64,000 bases of DNA, from positions 20,492,880 to 20,556,879 of the forward strand of contig CM034550.1 in NCBI GenBank assembly GCA_020055645.1, written 5' to 3'. Below, piece by piece: positions 10,746-24,300 of this stretch; position 1 is the first letter of the stretch, and each line of letters opens with the position of its first letter. Made by a program: the position numbers and the translations under genes. The DNA is from Tomocerus qinae. Taxonomy: Eukaryota; Arthropoda; Collembola; Entomobryomorpha; Tomoceridae. The notes beneath the pieces were generated by a model. It had not been told where the DNA came from. It worked only from the letters and a program-made list of their open reading frames with translations, and ran no database searches.

Positions 10746-10809
10746 ACCGGGGGTGGACACACATACAGACATAAATACAAACTCCCGGAAATTATAATAT
10801 AGTATAGAT

Positions 10810-11189
10810 TTCATTATAACCGTTAGTAAACACGATAACTTTCGAACGCAATAATAAATTTTGACCAAACTAGGCAAAAACAATGCTTATGGTCCACTGA
10901 CAACCTCTATTTAAAACGGGGTACATTGATCCACTGGCTACCAAGATACCTCGCGCTCAATTTATCTTAATTTTGATAGTCAAAGTAGAAAATAGGATTT
11001 TATAATTTCAATTGCGTTTCCTATAAACTGTTAGCTACATAGTATTAAATATTTCATTCTGCTTCTACTGTAATTGCAATTTCATAGTTAAGGAATAAAA
11101 ACAAGAAATAGCTTAATTTATGATCAAAGTTTATCTATTCTGAATTTGTATTCAATTTTATTTTATTGAATTCCTATTTACTTTGTTAG
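10810..11189. other. Spacer between the composite element and the AT-rich array
   Basis: No gene or clear repeat unit is seen. The sequence directly right of 10810 (taactttcgaacgcaataa and following) may be the outer part of a mobile element, but this cannot be shown from one copy. Confidence 0.35.
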
Positions 11190-11945
11190 TCCACATTAAT
11201 CTATTTTGATTTTCTGTTGATTTTCAGTCAACATTAATGAATTTTGATTTTCTGTTGATTTTCAGTCAACATTAATGAATTTTGATTTTCTGTTGATTTC
11301 AGTTTTCAACATTAATGAATTTTGATTTTCTGTTGATTTCGGTTTTCAACATTAATGAATTTTGATTTTCTGTTGATTTCAGTTTTCAATATTAATGAAT
11401 TTTGATTTTCTATTGATTGATTTGTCAACATTAATCAATTTTGATTTTCTGTTGATTTTAGTATTCAACATTAATTAATTTTGATTTTCTGTTGATTTTA
11501 GTACTCAACATTAATTAATTTTGATTTTCTGTTGATTTTAGTACTCAACATTAATTAATTTTTTATTTTCTGTTGATTTTAGTACTCAACATTAATCAAT
11601 TTTGGCTTTCTGTTGATTTTCACTGTCAACATTAATCAATTTTGATTTTCTGTTGATTTTCACTGCCAACATTAATCAATTTTGGTTTTCTGTTGATTTT
11701 CACTGTCAACATTAATCAATTTTGGTTTTCTGTTGATTTTAATAGTTAACATTAATCTATTTCGATTTTCTGTTTTGATAATATCTATTAATCTCAATAA
11801 TTTGAAACTCAATATTAGTTAAATTAGATTTTTTGTTGATTTTGATAGTTAACATTAATATATTTTGATTTTCTGTTGATGTTGATAGTCACCATTAATC
11901 TATTTAGATTTTCTATTGGTTTTGATTTCATTTTAGCAATCAAAT
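11190..11945. repeat. AT-rich ~38-41 bp minisatellite
   Basis: About eighteen copies of a unit combining tcaacattaatgaatttt and gattttctgttgattt with a variable cag, agt or act spacer. The middle copies are most alike and the outer copies have decayed, as expected for an array ageing from its edges. No coding potential. Confidence 0.85.
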
Positions 11946-12306
11946 TTAATCTATTTCTACTATTTATTTATTTATTTAATCAACAGACCACCTAGCTTCC
12001 ATCTTACATGTTTACTGCAAAGTGTAGCCCTGATACAAACTTACAAAAATACTATAAAGGGTTATAATATTTTTAAGTTATATTGTATTAGAGATATTGT
12101 ATTTTAAATTGTTGAAAATTTATGTTAATCTTTGACAATGTACAACAAGGTTATAATTCAGGTTCTCAATTCTCCTATTAAGAGAATGCTTGGAATTGTG
12201 TAAAACTGTGTTGCAGGTAGGAATACTAAGATTCATAAAGACGTGTTATTTTTCAAAACTTTTTCTTCCGAAATATAATTCTAATTATATTGTTATAGAC
12301 AGTATA
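11946..12306. other. Unique spacer left of the 46-bp satellite
   Basis: A ~360 bp AT-rich stretch without a recognised gene or repeat. It gives a clean left boundary for the satellite at 12307. Confidence 0.5.
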
Positions 12307-15300
12307 TCATTTTGATGGGTCCGATTGATCTCTGTAGTCAGAACAGTCAACGTCATTTTGATGGGTACGTTTGATCTCTGTAGTCAGAACAGTCAACGTC
12401 ATTTTGATGGGTCCGTTTGATCTCTGTAGTCAGAACAGTCAACGTCATTTTGATGCGTCTTATTGATCTCTGTAGTCAGAACAGTCAACGTCATTTTGAT
12501 GGGTCCGATTGATCTCTGTAGTCAGAACAGTCAACGTCATTTTGATGGGTACGATTGATCTCTGTAGTCAGAACAGTCAACGTCATTTTGATGGGTCCGA
12601 TTGATCTCTGTAGTCAGAACAGTCAACGTCATTTTGATGGGTACGATTGATCTCTGTAGTCAGAACAGTCAACGTCATTTTGATGGGTCCGATTGATCTC
12701 TGTAGTCAGAACAGTCAACGTCATTTTGATGGGTCCGATTGATCTCTGTAGTCAGAACAGTCAACGTCATTTTGATGGGTCCGATTGATCTCTGTAGTCA
12801 GAACAGTCAACGTCATTTTGATGGGTCCGATTGATCTCTGTAGTCAGAACAGTCAACGTCATTTTGATGGGTCCGATTGATCTCTGTAGTCAGAACAGTC
12901 AACGTCATTTTGATGGGTCCGATTGATCTCTGTAGTCAGAACAGTCAACGTCATTTTGATGGGTCCGGTTGATCTCTGTAGTCAGAACAGTCAACGTCAT
13001 TTTGATGGGTCCGATTGATCTCTGTAGTCAGAACAGTCAACGTCATTTTGATGGGTCCGTTTGATCTCTGTATTCAGAACAGTCAACGTCATTTTGATGG
13101 GTACGATTGATCTCTGTAGTCAGAACAGTCAACGTCATTTTGATGGGTACGATTGATCTCTGTAGCCAGAACAGTCAACGTCATTTTGATGGGTCCGATT
13201 GATCTCTGTAGTCAGAACAGTCAACGTCATTTTGATGGGTACGATTGATCTCTGTAGCCAGAACAGTCAACGTCATTTTGATGGGTCCGATTGATCTCTG
13301 TAGTCAGAACAGTCAACGTCATTTTGATGGGTCCTATTGATCTCTGTAGTCAGAACAGTCAACGTCATTTTGATGGGTCCGATTGATCTCTGTAGTCAGA
13401 ACAGTCAACGTCATTTTGATGGGTCCGATTGATCTCTGTAGTCAGAACAGTCAACGTCATTTTGATGGGTCCTATTGATCTCTGTAGTCAGAACAGTCAA
13501 CGTCATTTTGATGGGTCCTATTGATCTCTGTAGTCAGAACAGTCAACGTCATTTTGATGGGTCCTATTGATCTCTGTAGTCAGAACAGTCAACGTCATTT
13601 TGATGGGTACGATTGATCTCTGCAGTCAGAACAGTCAACGTCATTTTGATGGGTACGATTGATCTCTGTAGTCAGAACAGTCAACGTCATTTTGATGGGT
13701 ACGATTGATCTCTGTAGTCAGAACAGTCAACGTCATTTTGATGGGTACGATTGATCTCTGTAGTGAGAACAGCCAACGTCATTTTGATGGGTACATTTGA
13801 TCTCTGCAGTCAGAACAGTCAACGTCATTTTGATGGGTCCGTTTGATCTCTGTAGCCAGAACAGTCAACGTCATTTTGATGGGTACGATTGATCTCTGTA
13901 GTCAGAACAGTCAACGTCATTTTGATGGGTCCGATTGATCTCTGTAGTCAGAACAGTCAACGTCATTTTGATGGGTCCTATTGATCTCTGTAGTCAGAAC
14001 AGTCAACGTCATTTTGATGGGTCCTATTGATCTCTGTAGTCAGAACAGTCAACGTCATTTTGATGGGTCCTATTGATCTCTGTAGTCAGAACAGTCAACG
14101 TCATTTTGATGGGTACGATTGATCTCTGCAGTCAGAACAGTCAACGTCATTTTGATGGGTACGATTGATCTCTGTAGTCAGAACAGTCAACGTCATTTTG
14201 ATGGGTACGATTGATCTCTGTAGTCAGAACAGTCAACGTCATTTTGATGGGTACGATTGATCTCTGTAGTGAGAACAGCCAACGTCATTTTGATGGGTAC
14301 ATTTGATCTCTGCAGTCAGAACAGTCAACGTCATTTTGATGGGTCCATTTGATCTCTGTAGTCAGAACAGTCAACGTCATTTTGATGGGTCCGATTGATC
14401 TCTGTAGTCAGAACAGTCAACGTCATTTTGATGGGTACGATTGATCTCTGTAGTCAGAACAGTCAACGTCATTTTGATGGGTACGATTGATCTCTGTAGT
14501 CAGAACAGTCAACGTCATTTTGATGGGTACGATTGATCTCTGTAGTGAGAACAGCCAACGTCATTTTGATGGGTACATTTGATCTCTGCAGTCAGAACAG
14601 TCAACGTCATTTTGATGGGTCCGTTTGATCTCTGTAGTCAGAACAGTCAACGTCATTTTGATGGGTCCGATTGATCTCTGTAGTCAGAACAGTCAACGTC
14701 ATTTTGATGGGTCCGTTTGATTTCTGTAGTCAGAACAGTCAACGTCATTTTGATGCGTCCTATTGATCTCTGTAGTCAGAACAGTCAACGTCATTTTGAT
14801 GGGTCCGATTGATCTCTGTAGTCAGAACAGTCAACGTCATTTTGATGGGTCCGATTGATCTCTGTAGTCAGAACAGTCAACGTCATTTTGATGGGTCCGA
14901 TTGATCTCTGTAGTCAGAACAGTCAACGTCATTTTGATGGGTCCTATTGATCTCTGTAGTCAGAACAGTCAACGTCATTTTGATGGGTCCTATTGATCTC
15001 TGTAGTCAGAACAGTCAACGTCATTTTGATGGGTCCTATTGATCTCTGTAGTCAGAACAGTCAACGTCATTTTGATGGGTACGATTGATCTCTGCAGTCA
15101 GAACAGTCAACGTCATTTTGATGGGTCCGATTGATCTCTGTAGTCAGAACAGTCAACGTCATTTTGATGCGTCCTATTGATCTCTGTAGTCAGAACAGTC
15201 AACGTCATTTTGATGGGTCCGATTGATCTCTGTAGTCAGAACAGTCAACGTCATTTTGATGGGTCCGATTGATCTCTGTAGTCAGAACAGTCAACGTCAT

Positions 15301-18300
15301 TTTGATGGGTCCGATTGATCTCTGTAGTCAGAACAGTCAACGTCATTTTGATGGGTCCGATTGATCTCTGTAGTCAGAACAGTCAACGTCATTTTGATGG
15401 GTCCGATTGATCTCTGTAGTCAGAACAGTCAACGTCATTTTGATGGGTCCGATTGATCTCTGTAGTCAGAACAGTCAACGTCATTTTGATGGGTCCTATT
15501 GATCTCTGTAGTCAGAACAGTCAACGTCATTTTGATGGGTCCTATTGATCTCTGTAGTCAGAACAGTCAACGTCATTTTGATGGGTCCTATTGATCTCTG
15601 TAGTCAGAACAGTCAACGTCATTTTGATGGGTCCGGTTGATCTCTGTAGTCAGAACAGTCAACGTCATTTTGATGGGTCCGATTGATCTCTGTAGTCAGA
15701 ACAGTCAACGTCATTTTGATGGGTCCGATTGATCTCTGTAGTCAGAACAGTCAACGTCATTTTGATGGGTCCGATTGATCTCTGTAGTCAGAACAGTCAA
15801 CGTCATTTTGATGGGTCCGATTGATCTCTGTAGTCAGAACAGTCAACGTCATTTTGATGGGTCCGATTGATCTCTGTAGTCAGAACAGTCAACGTCATTT
15901 TGATGGGTCCGATTGATCTCTGTAGTCAGAACAGTCAACGTCATTTTGATGGGTCCGATTGATCTCTGTAGTCAGAACAGTCAACGTCATTTTGATGGGT
16001 CCGGTTGATCTCTGTAGTCAGAACAGTCAACGTCATTTTGATGGGTCCGATTGATCTCTGTAGTCAGAACAGTCAACGTCATTTTGATGGGTCCGTTTGA
16101 TCTCTGTATTCAGAACAGTCAACGTCATTTTGATGGGTACGATTGATCTCTGTAGTCAGAACAGTCAACGTCATTTTGATGGGTACGATTGATCTCTGTA
16201 GCCAGAACAGTCAACGTCATTTTGATGGGTCCGATTGATCTCTGTAGTCAGAACAGTCAACGTCATTTTGATGGGTACGATTGATCTCTGTAGCCAGAAC
16301 AGTCAACGTCATTTTGATGGGTCCGATTGATCTCTGTAGTCAGAACAGTCAACGTCATTTTGATGGGTCCTATTGATCTCTGTAGTCAGAACAGTCAACG
16401 TCATTTTGATGGGTCCGATTGATCTCTGTAGTCAGAACAGTCAACGTCATTTTGATGGGTCCGATTGATCTCTGTAGTCAGAACAGTCAACGTCATTTTG
16501 ATGGGTCCTATTGATCTCTGTAGTCAGAACAGTCAACGTCATTTTGATGGGTCCTATTGATCTCTGTAGTCAGAACAGTCAACGTCATTTTGATGGGTCC
16601 TATTGATCTCTGTAGTCAGAACAGTCAACGTCATTTTGATGGGTACGATTGATCTCTGCAGTCAGAACAGTCAACGTCATTTTGATGGGTACGATTGATC
16701 TCTGTAGTCAGAACAGTCAACGTCATTTTGATGGGTACGATTGATCTCTGTAGTCAGAACAGTCAACGTCATTTTGATGGGTACGATTGATCTCTGTAGT
16801 GAGAACAGCCAACGTCATTTTGATGGGTACATTTGATCTCTGCAGTCAGAACAGTCAACGTCATTTTGATGGGTCCGTTTGATCTCTGTAGCCAGAACAG
16901 TCAACGTCATTTTGATGGGTACGATTGATCTCTGTAGTCAGAACAGTCAACGTCATTTTGATGGGTCCGATTGATCTCTGTAGTCAGAACAGTCAACGTC
17001 ATTTTGATGGGTCCTATTGATCTCTGTAGTCAGAACAGTCAACGTCATTTTGATGGGTCCTATTGATCTCTGTAGTCAGAACAGTCAACGTCATTTTGAT
17101 GGGTCCTATTGATCTCTGTAGTCAGAACAGTCAACGTCATTTTGATGGGTACGATTGATCTCTGCAGTCAGAACAGTCAACGTCATTTTGATGGGTACGA
17201 TTGATCTCTGTAGTCAGAACAGTCAACGTCATTTTGATGGGTACGATTGATCTCTGTAGTCAGAACAGTCAACGTCATTTTGATGGGTACGATTGATCTC
17301 TGTAGTGAGAACAGCCAACGTCATTTTGATGGGTACATTTGATCTCTGCAGTCAGAACAGTCAACGTCATTTTGATGGGTCCGTTTGATCTCTGTAGTCA
17401 GAACAGTCAACGTCATTTTGATGGGTCCGATTGATCTCTGTAGTCAGAACAGTCAACGTCATTTTGATGGGTACGATTGATCTCTGTAGTCAGAACAGTC
17501 AACGTCATTTTGATGGGTACGATTGATCTCTGTAGTCAGAACAGTCAACGTCATTTTGATGGGTACGATTGATCTCTGTAGTGAGAACAGCCAACGTCAT
17601 TTTGATGGGTACATTTGATCTCTGCAGTCAGAACAGTCAACGTCATTTTGATGGGTCCGATTGATCTCTGTAGTCAGAACAGTCAACGTCATTTTGATGG
17701 GTCCGTTTGATTTCTGTAGTCAGAACAGTCAACGTCATTTTGATGCGTCCTATTGATCTCTGTAGTCAGAACAGTCAACGTCATTTTGATGGGTCCGATT
17801 GATCTCTGTAGTCAGAACAGTCAACGTCATTTTGATGGGTACGATTGATCTCTGCAGTCAGAACAGTCAACGTCATTTTGATGGGTCCGATTGTTCTCTG
17901 TAGTCAGAACAGTCAACGTCATTTTGATGGGTACGATTGATCTCTGTAGTGAGAACAGTCAACGTCATTTTGATGGGTACGTTTGATCTCTGTAGTCAGA
18001 ACAGTCAACGTCATTTTGATGGGTCCGATTGATCTCTGTAGTCAGAACAGTCAACGTCATTTTGATGGGTACGATTGATCTCTGTAGTCAGAACAGTCAA
18101 CGTCATTTTGATGGGTCCGATTGATCTCTGTAGTCAGAACAGTCAACGTCATTTTGATGCGTCCTATTGATCTCTGTAGTCAGAACAGTCAACGTCATTT
18201 TGATGGGTCCGATTGATCTCTGTAGTCAGAACAGTCAACGTCATTTTGATGGGTCCGATTGATCTCTGTAGTCAGAACAGTCAACGTCATTTTGATGGGT

Positions 18301-21300
18301 CCGATTGATCTCTGTAGTCAGAACAGTCAACGTCATTTTGATGGGTCCGATTGATCTCTGTAGTCAGAACAGTCAACGTCATTTTGATGGGTCCGATTGA
18401 TCTCTGCAGTCAGAACAGTCAACGTCATTTTGATGGGTCCGATTGATCTCTGTAGTCAGAACAGTCAACGTCATTTTGATGGGTCCTATTGATCTCTGTA
18501 GTCAGAACAGTCAACGTCATTTTGATGGGTCCTATTGATCTCTGTAGTCAGAACAGTCAACGTCATTTTGATGGGTCCTATTGATCTCTGTAGTCAGAAC
18601 AGTCAACGTCATTTTGATGGGTCCGGTTGATCTCTGTAGTCAGAACAGTCAACGTCATTTTGATGGGTCCGATTGATCTCTGTAGTCAGAACAGTCAACG
18701 TCATTTTGATGGGTCCGATTGATCTCTGTAGTCAGAACAGTCAACGTCATTTTGATGGGTCCGTTTGATCTCTGCAGTCAGAACAGTCAACGTCATTTTG
18801 ATGGGTACGATTGATCTCTGTAGCCAGAACAGTCAACGTCATTTTGATGGGTCCGATTGATCTCTGTAGTCAGAACAGTCAACGTCATTTTGATGGGTAC
18901 GATTGATCTCTGTAGCCAGAACAGTCAACGTCATTTTGATGGGTCCGATTGATCTCTGTAGTCAGAACAGTCAACGTCATTTTGATGGGTCCTATTGATC
19001 TCTGTAGTCAGAACAGTCAACGTCATTTTGATGGGTCCGATTGATCTCTGTAGTCAGAACAGTCAACGTCATTTTGATGGGTCCGATTGATCTCTGTAGT
19101 CAGAACAGTCAACGTCATTTTGATGGGTCCGATTGATCTCTGTAGTCAGAACAGTCAACGTCATTTTGATGGGTCCTATTGATCTCTGTAGTCAGAACAG
19201 TCAACGTCATTTTGATGGGTCCTATTGATCTCTGTAGTCAGAACAGTCAACGTCATTTTGATGGGTCCTATTGATCTCTGTAGTCAGAACAGTCAACGTC
19301 ATTTTGATGGGTACGATTGATCTCTGCAGTCAGAACAGTCAACGTCATTTTGATGGGTACGATTGATCTCTGTAGTCAGAACAGTCAACGTCATTTTGAT
19401 GGGTACGATTGATCTCTGTAGTCAGAACAGTCAACGTCATTTTGATGGGTACGATTGATCTCTGTAGTGAGAACAGCCAACGTCATTTTGATGGGTACAT
19501 TTGATCTCTGCAGTCAGAACAGTCAACGTCATTTTGATGGGTCCGTTTGATCTCTGTAGCCAGAACAGTCAACGTCATTTTGATGGGTACGATTGATCTC
19601 TGTAGTCAGAACAGTCAACGTCATTTTGATGGGTCCGATTGATCTCTGTAGTCAGAACAGTCAACGTCATTTTGATGGGTCCTATTGATCTCTGTAGTCA
19701 GAACAGTCAACGTCATTTTGATGGGTCCTATTGATCTCTGTAGTCAGAACAGTCAACGTCATTTTGATGGGTCCTATTGATCTCTGTAGTCAGAACAGTC
19801 AACGTCATTTTGATGGGTACGATTGATCTCTGCAGTCAGAACAGTCAACGTCATTTTGATGGGTACGATTGATCTCTGTAGTCAGAACAGTCAACGTCAT
19901 TTTGATGGGTACGATTGATCTCTGTAGTCAGAACAGTCAACGTCATTTTGATGGGTACGATTGATCTCTGTAGTGAGAACAGCCAACGTCATTTTGATGG
20001 GTACATTTGATCTCTGCAGTCAGAACAGTCAACGTCATTTTGATGGGTCCGTTTGATCTCTGTAGTCAGAACAGTCAACGTCATTTTGATGGGTCCGATT
20101 GATCTCTGTAGTCAGAACAGTCAACGTCATTTTGATGGGTCCGTTTGATTTCTGTAGTCAGAACAGTCAACGTCATTTTGATGCGTCCTATTGATCTCTG
20201 TAGTCAGAACAGTCAACGTCATTTTGATGGGTCCGATTGATCTCTGTAGTCAGAACAGTCAACGTCATTTTGATGGGTACGATTGATCTCTGCAGTCAGA
20301 ACAGTCAACGTCATTTTGATGGGTCCGATTGATCTCTGTAGTCAGAACAGTCAACGTCATTTTGATGCGTCCATTTGATATCTGTAGTCAGAACAGTCAA
20401 CGTCATTTTGATGGGTACGATTGATCTCTGTAGTGAGAACAGTCAACGTCATTTTGATGGGTCCGATTGATCTCTGTAGTCAGAACAGTCAACGTCATTT
20501 TGATGGGTCCGATTGATCTCTGTAGTCAGAACAGTCAACGTCATTTTGATGGGTCCTATTGATCTCTGTAGTCAGAACAGTCAACGTCATTTTGATGGGT
20601 CCTATTGATCTCTGTAGTCAGAACAGTCAACGTCATTTTGATGGGTCCTATTGATCTCTGTAGTCAGAACAGTCAACGTCATTTTGATGGGTCCGGTTGA
20701 TCTCTGTAGTCAGAACAGTCAACGTCATTTTGATGGGTCCGATTGATCTCTGTAGTCAGAACAGTCAACGTCATTTTGATGGGTCCGATTGATCTCTGTA
20801 GTCAGAACAGTCAACGTCATTTTGATGGGTCCGATTGATCTCTGTAGTCAGAACAGTCAACGTCATTTTGATGGGTCCGATTGATCTCTGTAGTCAGAAC
20901 AGTCAACGTCATTTTGATGGGTCCGATTGATCTCTGTAGTCAGAACAGTCAACGTCATTTTGATGGGTCCGATTGATCTCTGTAGTCAGAACAGTCAACG
21001 TCATTTTGATGGGTCCGATTGATCTCTGTAGTCAGAACAGTCAACGTCATTTTGATGGGTACGATTGATCTCTGTAGTCAGAACAGTCAACGTCATTTTG
21101 ATGGGTCCGATTGATCTCTGTAGTCAGAACAGTCAACGTCATTTTGATGGGTACATTTGATCTCTGTAGTCAGAACAGTCAACGTCATTTTGATGGGTAC
21201 GATTGATCTCTGTAGTCAGAACAGTCAACGTCATTTTGATGGGTCCGATTGATCTCTGTAGTCAGAACAGTCAACGTCATTTTGATGGGTCCGATTGATC

Positions 21301-24300
21301 TCTGTAGTCAGAACAGTCAACGTCATTTTGATGGGTACGATTGATCTCTGTAGTCAGAACAGTCAACGTCATTTTGATGGGTCCAATTGATCTCTGTAGT
21401 CAGAACAGTCAACGTCATTTTGATGGGTCCGATTGATCTCTGTAGTCAGAACAGTCAACGTCATTTTGATGGGTCCAATTGATCTCTGTAGTCAGAACAG
21501 TCAACGTCATTTTGATGGGTACGATTGATCTCTGTAGTCAGAACAGTCAACGTCATTTTGATGGGTACGATTGATCTCTGTAGTCAGAACAGTCAACGTC
21601 ATTTTGATGGGTACGATTGATCTCTGTAGTCAGAACAGTCAACGTCATTTTGATGGGTACGATTGATCTCTGTAGTGAGAACAGCCAACGTCATTTTGAT
21701 GGGTACGATTGATCTCTGTAGTGAGAACAGTCAACGTCATTTTGATGGGTACATTTGATCTCTGTAGTGAGAACAGTCAACGTCATTTTGATGGGTCCGT
21801 TTGATCTCTGTAGTCAGAACAGTCAACGTCATTTTGATGGGTCCGATTGATCTCTGTAGTCAGAACAGTCAACGTCATTTTGATGGGTACGATTGATCTC
21901 TGTAGTCAGAACAGTCAACGTCATTTTGATGGGTCCAATTGATCTCTGTAGTCAGAACAGTCAACGTCATTTTGATGGGTCCAATTGATCTCTGTAGTCA
22001 GAACAGTCAACGTCATTTTGATGGGTACATTTGATCTCTGTAGTCAGAACAGTCAACGTCATTTTGATGGGTACGATTGATCTCTGTAGTCAGAACAGTC
22101 AACGTCATTTTGATGGGTACGATTGATCTCTGTAGTCAGAACAGTCAACGTCATTTTGATGGGTACGATTGATCTCTGTAGTGAGAACAGCCAACGTCAT
22201 TTTGATGGGTACATTTGATCTCTGCAGTCAGAACAGTCAACGTCATTTTGATGGGTCCGTTTGATCTCTGTAGTCAGAACAGTCAACGTCATTTTGATGG
22301 GTCCGATTGATCTCTGTAGTCAGAACAGTCAACGTCATTTTGATGGGTACGATTGATCTCTGTAGTCAGAACAGTCAACGTCATTTTGATGGGTACGATT
22401 GATCTCTGTAGTCAGAACAGTCAACGTCATTTTGATGGGTACGATTGATCTCTGTAGTGAGAACAGTCAACGTCATTTTGATGGGTACATTTGATCTCTG
22501 CAGTCAGAACAGTCAACGTCATTTTGATGGGTCCTATTGATCTCTGTAGTCAGAACAGTCAACGTCATTTTGATGGGTCCTATTGATCTCTGTAGTCAGA
22601 ACAGTCAACGTCATTTTGATGGGTACGATTGATCTCTGCAGTCAGAACAGTCAACGTCATTTTGATGGGTACGATTGATCTCTGTAGTCAGAACAGTCAA
22701 CGTCATTTTGATGGGTACGATTGATCTCTGTAGTCAGAACAGTCAACGTCATTTTGATGGGTACGATTGATCTCTGTAGTCAGAACAGTCAACGTCATTT
22801 TGATGGGTACATTTGATCTCTGTAGTCAGAACAGTCAACGTCATTTTGATGGGTACATTTGATCTCTGTAGTCAGAACAGTCAACGTCATTTTGATGGGT
22901 ACGATTGATCTCTGTAGTCAGAACAGTCAACGTCATTTTGATGGGTACGATTGATCTCTGTAGTCAGAACAGTCAACGTCATTTTGATGGGTCCAATTGA
23001 TCTCTGTAGTCAGAACAGTCAACGTCATTTTGATGGGTCCAATTGATCTCTGTAGTCAGAACAGTCAACGTCATTTTGATGGGTCCGATTGTTCTCTGTA
23101 GTCAAGAACAGTCAACGTCATTTTGATGGGTACGATTGATCTCTGTAGTCAGAACAGTCAACGTCATTTTGATGGGTACGATTGATCTCTGTAGTCAGAA
23201 CAGTCAACGTCATTTTGATGGGTACGATTGATCTCTGTAGTCAGAACAGTCAACGTCATTTTGATGGGTACGATTGATCTGTAGTGAGAGCAACCAACGT
23301 CATTTGATGGTACGATTGATCTCTGTAGTGAGAACAGCCAACGTCATTTGATGGGTACATTTGATCTCTGCAGTCAGAACAGTCAACGTCATTTTGATGG
23401 GTACGTTTGATCTCTGTAGTCAGAATAGTCAACGTCATTTTGATGGGTCCGATTGATCTCTGTAGTCAGAACAGTCAACGTCATTTTGATGGGTCCTATT
23501 GATCTCTGTAGTCAGAACAGTCAACGTCATTTTGATGGGTCCTATTGATCTCTGTAGTCAGAACAGTCAACGTCATTTTGATGGGTCCTATTGATCTCTG
23601 TAGTCAGAACAGTCAACGTCATTTTGATGGGTACGATTGATCTCTGCAGTCAGAACAGTCAACGTCATTTTGATGGGTACGATTGATCTCTGTAGTCAGA
23701 ACAGTCAACGTCATTTTGATGGGTACGATTGATCTCTGTAGTCAGAACAGTCAACGTCATTTTGATGGGTACGATTAATCTCTGTAGTCAGAACAGGCAA
23801 CGTCATTTTGATGGGTACATTTGATCTCTGCAGTCAGAACAGTCAACGTCATTTTTGATGGGTCCGTTTTGATCTCTGTAGTCAGAACAGTCAACGTCAT
23901 TTTGATGGGTCCGATTGATCTCTGTAGTCAGAACAGTCAACGTCATTTTGATGGGTACGATTGATCTCTGTAGTCAGAACAGTCAACGTCATTTTGATGG
24001 GTACGATTGATCTCTGTAGTCAGAACAGTCAACGTCATTTTGATGGGTACGATTGATCTCTGTAGTGAGAACAGCCAACGTCATTTTGATAGACACATTT
24101 GATCTCTGCAGTCAGAACAGTCAACGTCATTTTGATGGGTACGATTGATCTCTGTAGTCAGAACAGTCAACGTCATTTTGATGGGTCCTATTGATCTCTG
24201 TAGTCAGAACAGTCAACGTCATTTTGATGGGTACGATTGATCTCTGCAGTCAGAACAGTCAACGTCATTTTGATGGGTACGATTGATCTCTGTAGTCAGA

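Larger units (their letters stand above)
9154..10809. mobile_element. Probable non-coding mobile element swollen by internal minisatellites
   Basis: The left edge (acaactagctggtcagcccg, followed by tcctacgacaggg) and the right edge (gtggacacacatacagacat, then tataatatagtatagat) recall the head and tail of short non-autonomous repeats that are common in arthropod genomes. Those start with an actagctg...cccg motif and end with acagaca and an AT-rich tail. Nearly all the interior is two minisatellites. No open frame is convincing. Assignment to a SINE, Penelope or Helitron class is not possible from this copy. It abuts the LINE copy B fragment and may have been inserted into it. Confidence 0.4.
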
